Assembly (NCBI GenBank): GCA_949987565.1
Contig: OX465102.1
Location: 8,482,512 to 8,546,511, forward strand
Origin: Luidia sarsii
Lineage: Eukaryota > Echinodermata > Asteroidea > Paxillosida > Luidiidae
DNA length: 64,000 nt
Direction: 5' to 3'
Within the stretch, counting starts at the first letter, position 1, and each line of letters starts with the position of its first letter. Shown here in pieces: positions 56,370 to 64,000 of the stretch. The notes below the pieces were generated by a model that was not told the origin of the DNA, did no database searches, and saw only the letters and a list, made by a program, of their open reading frames with translations. The translations under genes and the position numbers were made by a program.

Positions 56370-58560
56370 GTCAGTAGTATTTCTCTCAGCAGCTTGAAAT
56401 AGATCTCTTGCTTCTTCCAGGTTCAAACGGCCTATGTTATCCTGTAATGGACCCTAAACAACATTGATAAATTGTTCAAATAATCATGCCAAACAGATGT
56501 GTCTTGTTTTAAAAACTAGACAGTCATTTGTAGAACTAGAATTATAAAAAAATAATGTGATGAAAACTGATGAATCATTTCTAAACTTAGGGATTAAGCA
56601 AGGCTAAGACATTCATCAGGTCCCATGCTTATCACCGGTTTCTAATTTCCATGTAACAACATCAATTAAAATGTACATGTAGGCCTACAATGAAAAAAGG
56701 ACATTGGCTTTGTAGGGGTGTTTCACACACATTAGTGCTAATACACATTATACATGTTGATAATATTTGTGTACTGTTGTAATTGTAAATTTGAGTACTG
56801 TATCTAAAAAATAGCTGTGTGCGTTAGCGTACTCTCAACCTTTGTCATAGTTAATCGGCCTAATCAACCACTTGTTGGCCTTGTGCAACAGGTTGAAGAT
56901 CCCCTACCCGTTGCTGTACCGCTTCTTTATCCTCTCTCTCCTCTTCCTGTGACATTTTCTCTATTACCAGATGCCCTACTTCCTCTCCTACCCACACCCC
57001 TTGCTCTTCTATTCTACAAGGAATAGCAACCTGACAACAATGCATATACATGTACATGATGTAAACTGTAAATAAAATTGACAAGACACTTTGTAAAAAG
57101 AAAGTAACTTGAATCCGTCCATCACTTACTGTACTATGATTATGTACTTCAAATTAAACTTACGGGTATGCCTCAGGTTAGTCACATTTTGGTAAAATCT
57201 ATATTTATTTTATTGCAAACCTACATGTATCTAGAATGAAACTTTCTTCCTACGTACCTACGTCAGAAAGTTTATTTCTTTTCTATATCTCCCTCATACA
57301 AACATGAAAAGCAAACAATGAGAAACGAATTCGGTTGAACAATATGGGGCCTGGCTGAAAGGGGGAAAGGGAGGATAAACGGGATGGGTGGGTGGGTTCA
57401 CAGGGTACGATAGGCGTGGTGCATGTGCTCAACCGAGAATGAACGGTAAGCGCGGACAATAGCGCTTATATGGCAATGCCGTCAATAGCGTTATTACGTA
57501 AGCGCTGTAAGAGCGCGCATATCGTACGATGCCGAAAAGAAATTCCACAAACCCTGGATCAGATTGGAGCAGTCAGTTCAGTCACATAATTATGTTACAG
57601 CCAAAACCAGCTACATGTAATTGCACTATTTATGGACATGCCTCACTCTGCATCAGTACCTACAACAAAAATATGAATGGACATGTTGCGGACGTGGGGG
57701 TAAACATTATAACGCGGTGGATGGTTGTTGCTAGGTGTTTCTGCAATGGATGACTGTAGAGAATTAATAACTAATCCTGCTTGCATTCTTTCTCCAGCCA
57801 GCGGATTAAGTTACAGACTACAAACCCATTAATGACTCATAAATATTTACTGGTCAATGACCGGAGACAGTTTCAAGATGTGCATTTGACCACAATATTC
57901 ATGTCACTCGGATAGTCACTTTTGCAGGCATGTTAATGTTTTTATTTGTAAATGTCGACAAAGGTGATCCTTAGGCAAAATAAATAAACTGGTATCAAGC
58001 AAAAAATCACATGGCCTGCCGGCCGCGATATTTTTTTCCGTACCATATAAACGCTATCGGCTTATATGTTTGTGCACAAAGAAAGTACATGTACATGTAC
58101 ATGTACATGTATGAAGAATTGAGTCTCAGGTCCAACTCAGACGGTACCGGGTGCGGGACGCAAGTGAACGACGAACATGTGCATGTACAGTACATGTACA
58201 ATGTACACAATGTACATGTACATGTACTGTACATTGTACAAACGAACAACGTTTAGGTTGTTCGTTTTTGCCATGGCAAAACAATAATAATATAACGACA
58301 CAGCGAGAACACATCAATTTCACATATAATTCATTACCCAACGTTATTAATATTTTTTCTTGAGCATTTTCAACTTCAATTTCGTTGATACTGCCAGATA
58401 CCGGTTGTGATTGATAACACCATGATAACACCTGTCCAGATTTCACACACATGTATCATTATGACACCGTGGAAATATGATTATACTTGATTAAAATAAA
58501 CACACATGACACAGGTTTGACATTTTATGTGAAATTCAGACAGTTTTTCTGTCAAACAGG
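56370..58560. other. No gene recognised; TACATG tracts
   Basis: AT-rich sequence with self-complementary TACATG/GTACAT tracts at 58,086-58,111 and 58,175-58,235. Short open frames present lack domains or splice partners. Confidence 0.5.
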
Positions 58561-60192
58561 TCTTGGAAAAAACACGTGAGTTCGATCAGACTTTTGCACG
58601 GCCGGCCATGTACAGTACGTACGTCCATGTACCAAAACAACTGTGATGCAATCGCCCTAAACGACGGTCGATCCCGAAAGGGTCTCCCGCAGGGCGACGC
58701 TACCGGACGGCCTCACCGGAAGTTGTCCGAGCGGCTGGAGCAAGTTCCGTTGGGATAGCAGTTTGCCGTCCCGACTGATTACAGATTGTCTCACCTAACT
58801 ACTCATTGGCCCAAAATGACACAAGGGGAATCAATTCTCAATTAGAATGCACGATAATTGTTTTATTATCACCTCACCTGTGAGGTGCCCTGGCTTACTT
58901 CAGCAGATAATTATTAGGACCTCACACAATCACCATAACATTACAAGATGAGGGGCTTAAACTACCTCACCAATTACAAAACCAGTACCAGCTGAGGGGA
59001 TAAAACTACCTCACATGGGGTAATAGTTATGCCTGCATTTGAGCCCTGAGTTCGTGAACCACGTGAGGGGCTATCGGCCTACACCTCATTGAACACGAGG
59101 GTACCCACTACCTCCCGTCTACATGTACATGTATGCAAGGGCAAAGAGGGGCCGCGCACACACTGACACCACGCTCTCACCGCGTTACGGTCAGTATTAC
59201 AGTGCCCACTGAGTAGCACACCCTGGACAGCTCCTGAATGAGGTGCCGTCTGTGCTTCGTCAATGGCCCCTCGCCGTTCCCCCACGCAATACCAATGCCG
59301 GGATACAAGTGCCCAACCCAACACACAGTACACGGACGTCTACTCACCGTGGCTCGCTCTCACGAACTGCCCCTGCTCGTCCGGCCGCCGTGGTGTCTTC
59401 TCCTGTTCTCCCCAAACAGTGGAGCATGCGCACTGGCATGGCACCCGGACCGTTCCATTTATCCCTAGGGGAGTTCTAGCCAATTTCTTTATACAGTGTC
59501 ACCTCTGTTGCACCACAAAGCCTCCTGACAGGCTTGAACGTCCCCGTTCATATCAGCCGATAAACCAAAATGGAAGCAACAGGCAATAATTTAACATAAC
59601 TTTAATTTACATGAGGTCCTTGTAAGTCTTACAATCAGACATAATCAACTTTAGCAAATAACTCAACAGGTGAACATCATACATGGAAAGTCAAAAATGT
59701 AAGTTACATATGTACATTACCCACCCCTCATCAGCAATTATCATATTATACAGTTTCATAACAAATCGTGAAGTGATCCCTTCTTTAGTATCGTTAACGA
59801 GAAATACTCATGAGTATATGTCAAAGGCACAACAGGAAGACTTAGATAAGTCGGTGATCCGTTACTAAAATTGACACCTCCACAGCTAAATCTCATCATG
59901 ATTTCTTTTCTCCAATTACATCAAGATCAAAGTATGTACACAAAATTAAAGTCATTCGCGTCCTCCTCTCCTGCACTTGGAACAAATCTTATCGAATCAA
60001 AATACACGTGATTAGAAACATACTAGTGGTAGATTAGAGATGTTTGTGATTCTGCAGTTCGAGATCCTTGATTTCTTTAGATGCTTGGTTCCTATTGTCC
60101 CTTGGGGATGTCCCAATCCACGACGATCCTCTTATAAATAGGTCTCGGTTCGCTCCTCCTTCCGGACGAGGACGTCATCCACGTAGGTCAGC
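58561..60192 (-). other. Probable 3' UTR and LTR region of gypsy C, not delimited
   Basis: It follows gypsy C coding in the sense (minus) direction and has no ORF with a domain. A purine-rich GGAGAGGAGGACG near 59,955-59,970 could be the polypurine tract. Local direct repeats built on a TGAGGGG..TAAACTACCTCAC motif lie at about 58,950-59,020. The second LTR would be outside the window, so ends cannot be set. Confidence 0.35.
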
Positions 60193-61071
60193 TCAAGCGT
60201 CTTCTTTACGACGGTGGCCAACTTCGTCAGATGAGGATGCGGTGTCAGCCACCTCATACATCCGGCTCAACATTGCCAGCGGCTTCCCAGACGTGGCAGG
60301 CACACTGGACGGAACGGGATTCCGTGGTACGATCGCTGGAGAGGCACTTCTTAGCGGCGACATGCGACCGGGCGACAGACTCAGCACTGGTGAGGTGATA
60401 GGACGCTCCTCAGCCTCCTGACTCTCTGTGTGCGCCTCAGGCGGCTTTGCCTGAGTGCACACGACTGCTGCGGCGGTGGGAGGGCGTGCCAGCGGGCTCC
60501 CAACCAGATCACCTCAAGCATCAGAAGCCTTACGACTTCGCTGCCAACTATCATGGGAGTCCATCCTTCTGGCACCACTTGATGTCGACACCCGCCGTGC
60601 GCTCCCCCATGACGAACTCTGCTGACGAACCGGCTCCGCCCTGATACCGTCAAGGTCGACCATCTCTTCCGCCTGATGCTGGTATTGGTAGTGCCTCTTG
60701 AGATTGTCGCGTCGATTCGCACTATACGAACACCTCCGGCAGTACCACCTCGTCTCTGGCCCGTGCTCCAACCTGCGGTGCCGGGACAACCCTCGAGCCT
60801 GTGTGTACGCATTCATGCACAAGTTGCAGCGGAAAAGCTTGCGAGAACTGGACGATGACATACTCGATCTGCAAGTAAGAACACAAATCAAATATGCGTT
60901 AGAACTAACGGTACCTAAGAGGTAACCGACGCTCTCTTTGGGGATACCGCTTACTCCGCTCAGGTGTTGGCCCCTCACCCACACCTGCTTCACGGGCCTC
61001 ATTCCCCTCATCGTCACCTCCACTAGCATCATCACCTGAATGCACACTGGTAACCTCATTCGTATCCTCAA
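60193..61071 (-). pseudogene. Gypsy C third ORF: two C2H2 zinc fingers
   Basis: Downstream of integrase, a frame encodes two C2H2 fingers: FRCNLCMNAYTQARGLSRHR..H (CX2C-X12-HX4H) and YCRRCSYSANRRDNLKRHYQ..H (CX2C-X12-HX4H). ATG at 60,861 (MSSSSSRKLF) is the likely start: 7 nt before it a textbook acceptor TTCTTACTTGCAG ends at 60,869, so the ORF could be made from a spliced RNA as env genes are. Upstream codons overlap pol in another frame. A TGA at 60,514-60,516 interrupts; the same frame continues with a Ser/Pro-rich tail to 60,193. The role is unknown; it might bind DNA or nucleic acid during integration. It occupies the position of env, but has no signal peptide or membrane segment. Confidence 0.75.
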
Positions 61072-62512
61072 CCGAGGATACCGTCTCCGAAACTACGGTA
61101 TTCTGCACCTGGTCAACCGTGGTTTCTTCAGAACCTCCCGTGGGTGCTTGTTCCATCTGCCCCCACGGTACAAGAGGGTTCCCTTCATAGGGCTTCAGCC
61201 TATCGGCGTGCACAACTCGTGGTTTTGCACCTCTACTCTTATGTATCCGGAAGACTACATCTGAGAGTTTCTTCAATATTATATACGGTCCCTCCCATCT
61301 CAACTGGAGTTTAGGGCAGTTCCCCTTCTTTTTGGCGGGATTGTAAAGCCAGACAAACTCGCCTTCTCGTAGACACGGATCATTCGCCTTTCTGTCATAA
61401 TTTCGTTTTTGACGCCTCTTATTTTGATGTGAACATTCACGTGCCCTGTCGTTCGCCTGCTGGATCCGAGACCTCAACTTCCCCGCAAAGTCGGAGACTA
61501 ACTCTTCCCGACCAGCATTCATCTGCGGTGTCATTATGTCTATGGGAAGGGTCACCTCCCTCCCGAGCATCATCATATTGGGCGACTCTCCCGTTGTCGC
61601 TTGTGGTGTGGACCTGTACGCGCTCGTCGCGAACGGCAGACACCTGTCCCAATCACGTTGTCCTTTCAGCGGGTCAACCATCTTTGACACCATAGCCATG
61701 AGAGTGCGGTTGAATCGCTCCACTAACCCGTCTGATTTAGGGTTATAGGCAGTTGTTCGTGTCTTCGTGATACCCAAAATACTGCAAACCTCACGGAAAA
61801 GCTCCGACTCAAAGTTCGTACCTTGGTCCGTGTGAAGTTCGTTAGGGGCACCAAATCTACATATAAACTCACTAACAAACTTTGCCGCCACAGTTTCGGC
61901 CTTCGCGTTTGGTAGTGCATAGGCTTCCATCCATCTGGAGTTATAATCCGCCACCACCAGGATCCATTTGTTGCCATCATCCGTCATTGGCAACGGTCCC
62001 ATGAGGTCCATGGCGACCCTCTCCATATTCCCTCCTACATCATACTGCTGGAGAGGTGCCACTCGTTTCTTGGGAGGTGACTTCCTCCGTGCACACTCAG
62101 TGCAGCGTCGCAGACACGACCGAACATCTGCAGCAATGCCTGACCAAAAGTACCGCTGCTTGACTCGAGCCATGGTTTTCTTCAACCCTAAATGGCCACT
62201 CAGCTGCCCACCGTGCAGCTCGTCTAAAACCCAACATCTGTACTTCTCAGGTAAAACTAGCAACCACCGAATTGATTTACCGTCCTCCGATTCCCACTTC
62301 TTATGAAGGACCCCGTCACAGATGGTCAGCTGCTCCCAATATGACCAATACACCTTACTCGCTGGAGGCAGAGAAGAAATATCCTGCCACTTAGGGCGTT
62401 CACACTCATTACCCTTAGCAGTCAATAGCCAACTCATAGTGACATCTGCCAACTGAGCCTCACGGAGGTCCTCATAACTTATCGCCGGTTGAACTGTCAC
62501 AACTCTTGCCAC
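60905..62512 (-). CDS. Ty3/gypsy C integrase
   Basis: An open frame of 535 codons. It begins in the RNase H-integrase linker, then the zinc finger (H100, H107, C137, C140) and the catalytic core with D169 (AMDLMGP), D229 (HTDQGTNF) and E265 (DGLVERFN), an exact DX35E. The GPY-type module follows (EGEFVWLYNPAKKKGNCPKL, RWEGPYIILKKL) with VHADRLKPYEG. The long C-terminal tail is acidic then basic (RYPQRERRLPLRYR) and has no chromodomain. The frame is intact, but the upstream RNase H is largely deleted. It should be made as part of a Pol polyprotein, so the apparent start is not biological. Confidence 0.92.
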   Translation of the reverse strand: MARVVTVQPAISYEDLREAQLADVTMSWLLTAKGNECERPKWQDISSLPPASKVYWSYWEQLTICDGVLHKKWESEDGKSIRWLLVLPEKYRCWVLDELHGGQLSGHLGLKKTMARVKQRYFWSGIAADVRSCLRRCTECARRKSPPKKRVAPLQQYDVGGNMERVAMDLMGPLPMTDDGNKWILVVADYNSRWMEAYALPNAKAETVAAKFVSEFICRFGAPNELHTDQGTNFESELFREVCSILGITKTRTTAYNPKSDGLVERFNRTLMAMVSKMVDPLKGQRDWDRCLPFATSAYRSTPQATTGESPNMMMLGREVTLPIDIMTPQMNAGREELVSDFAGKLRSRIQQANDRARECSHQNKRRQKRNYDRKANDPCLREGEFVWLYNPAKKKGNCPKLQLRWEGPYIILKKLSDVVFRIHKSRGAKPRVVHADRLKPYEGNPLVPWGQMEQAPTGGSEETTVDQVQNTVVSETVSSVEDTNEVTSVHSGDDASGGDDEGNEAREAGVGEGPTPERSKRYPQRERRLPLRYR

Positions 62513-62517
62513 AGGTC

Positions 62518-64000
62518 CTAGGGACTCCTCGGATATGCCGTCACTACTACGCCCACACTGCTTGCAGGGCAGTCTCGAGAGACTGTCTGCATTGGCGTGT
62601 TTCTCGCCAGGTCGATGTTTGACCTCGATATCAAACTCCGATATCGTTTCAAACCATCGCGCACCTTAGACTTCGACGTGAGGGCGTGCAGAGGACTTGC
62701 AATATCCGCAAAACCGCGTATAAACTTTCTGTAGTAGGACGCGAGTCCCAAGAAACTCCTCACCTCCCTGACCGATTTAGGGGTGGGCCACTCTGCCACG
62801 ACTTTCATCTTAGCCGGGTCTGCGCTAACACCCTCTGCAGTAACTATATGCCCCAAGTAATTCACTGACCTCTGGAAGAGGTGACATTTGCTAGGTCGCA
62901 CCTTTAACCCAGCCTTCCTGAGTCTGGAAAACACCTGTCTGAGACGCTCTATCTCTTCATCAAACGTCCTACCAAATACGATAACATCGTCCAGGTAAAT
63001 TAGGAGGGTCTCCCACTGTAGACCACTCGTCACCTTATCCATAAGGCGCTCAAACGTCGCTGGCGCATTAGCCAACCCAAATGGCATCACTTTACACCGG
63101 TAAAGCCCATTTCGCACTACGAACGTCGATTTCTGCTGCGCGTCCTCATCTAGTGGTACCTGCCAGTAACCGGACGCAAGGTCAAGTGTAGAGAACCATT
63201 GCGCACCACCCAGTGCATCTAAAGTGTCGTCTATTCGTGGGACTGGGTACGCGTCCTTGATAGTAGCAGCATTCAGGTTCCGATAGTCAACACACAGGCG
63301 CTGGGAACCATCTTTCTTCTTAACCAACACAATGTTGGCTGACCATGGACTATCTGACTCCTCAATCACTCCCCGGTCTTTCAAATCATTGACTTGACGC
63401 ATGATTTCCTTCTGATTACACACCGGGTGCCTTCTTGGTCTCTCCTTTATAGGCCTTGCTTCCCCCGTGTTGATAGAATGTTTCACAACACCGGTCCTGC
63501 CAAGATCCCAATCACCCTTCGAAAAGACGTCCTGAAACTCATTGAGACACTTCGTCACTTCCATGTGACGGGATGGGTCCAAGTTTGCGACCGCCCTCTC
63601 ATAAAGATCTCTCATATGTGTAGGGAGACCGTCCCCCACTTTCACATCCCTTACTAAAGGATCGGAGCTCACATTCACTGTGGATACTATCGCAGCTGTC
63701 GTACCAGCCCGAAGGACTCGTTTTTCTCTGCCCGGGTTAAAAACCCTCATCGGTATCGTGTCCGTTGACAAATCTACAAGTGCCCGGGCCATCATAAGGC
63801 CCCTCTGTGCAAGTTCTCCACCTCCCTCAACAGGTTCAACTAATAGTGGACCTCTCAGTCCCCTATCATCACCCAAAATAGCACCTCTAACCATCCGCAG
63901 TTGAAATAATGACTGCAATTTGTCACGGTTTTGGGGGGAAATGCACAAGTAGAACTGTCGAATAATACTGTATGGTTCATTTTTGCAAAATAAAGATTGT
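62518..64000 (-). pseudogene. Ty3/gypsy C reverse transcriptase (continues past the window edge)
   Basis: The frame is open to base 64,000. From a convenience start at 63,948 it holds the protease-RT linker (SINTGEARPIKERPRRHP, SDSPWSANIVLVKKKDG), RT motif A TLDLASGYWQVPL, motif B MPFGLANAPATFERLM, the YLDD catalytic motif (residues 318-321), and the thumb end GLASYYRKFIRGFADIASPL. At about 62,660 the sequence jumps from HALTSKSK to the RNase H tail, readable in another frame as RWFETISEFDIEVKHRPGEK. About 150 residues of RNase H are therefore missing and the frame is broken. Reverse transcription could not be completed by this copy. Confidence 0.9.

Noticed and set aside
58660..58780. tRNA-like A-box (GTTGTCCGAGCGGCTGG) suggesting a Leu-tRNA-type gene or SINE
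   Set aside because: No matching B-box or acceptor stem could be found at the right distance.
60193..61071. Gypsy third ORF as an envelope gene
   Set aside because: It contains C2H2 fingers and no signal peptide, furin-like site or membrane segment.

Overview
The window is repeat-dense eukaryotic DNA from an animal, most likely a marine invertebrate. Exons have GT/AG boundaries and phase-consistent introns. The gene families (THAP proteins with a D(2)H transposase core, MULE-SWIM proteins, RecQ-like helicases, stand-alone P2X7-C-terminal-like and DUF4806 proteins, Penelope-like elements, CR1/L2-like LINEs, Ty3/gypsy) are those of invertebrate genomes. (TACATG)n tracts and AGGCCTA-rich spacers recur, and a deuterostome such as an echinoderm, hemichordate or cephalochordate would fit. 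I cannot name the species from sequence alone.

Layout. 1-7.4 kb: decayed Ty3/gypsy pieces on both strands. One minus-strand gypsy is split by a Penelope-like element (PLE), with a histone-type 3' stem-loop at the junction. 7.5-13.3 kb: a non-coding array of units of about 1.25 kb. 13.7-15.0 kb: a non-autonomous DNA element. 15.8-21.9 kb: an eleven-exon THAP/D(2)H transposase-like gene with lesions and a LINE in intron 7. 23.4-27.6 kb: a palindrome, a three-exon P2X7-C-like gene, a MITE and a four-exon DUF4806 gene. 27.8-32.0 kb: a nearly intact LINE with 12-bp target-site duplications. 32-36 kb: a rearranged gypsy holding a 2-kb DNA element. 36.0-38.7 kb: a minisatellite. 38.95-44.58 kb: a 5.6-kb transposon with perfect 74-bp terminal inverted repeats (TIRs) and 9-bp target-site duplications (TSDs), carrying a RecQ-like helicase and a convergent zinc-binding ORF but no recognised transposase. 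44.6-53.3 kb: a MULE with TIRs around an eight-exon transposase/SWIM gene. 53.3-58.5 kb: an unidentified spliced gene and empty sequence. 58.5-64 kb: a large gypsy element (RT, integrase and an extra C2H2 zinc-finger ORF) running off the right edge.

How it fits together. Almost every long ORF is a transposon or transposon-derived gene, and nesting gives a relative chronology: foldback into RecQ transposon, PLE into gypsy and into MULE, LINE into THAP-gene intron, DNA element into gypsy gag. Most genes carry one or a few lesions, either TGA stops or 1-nt indels often at homopolymers. The DUF4806 gene is the only spliced gene whose visible exons read through without a lesion. The most unusual object is the RecQ-helicase transposon.
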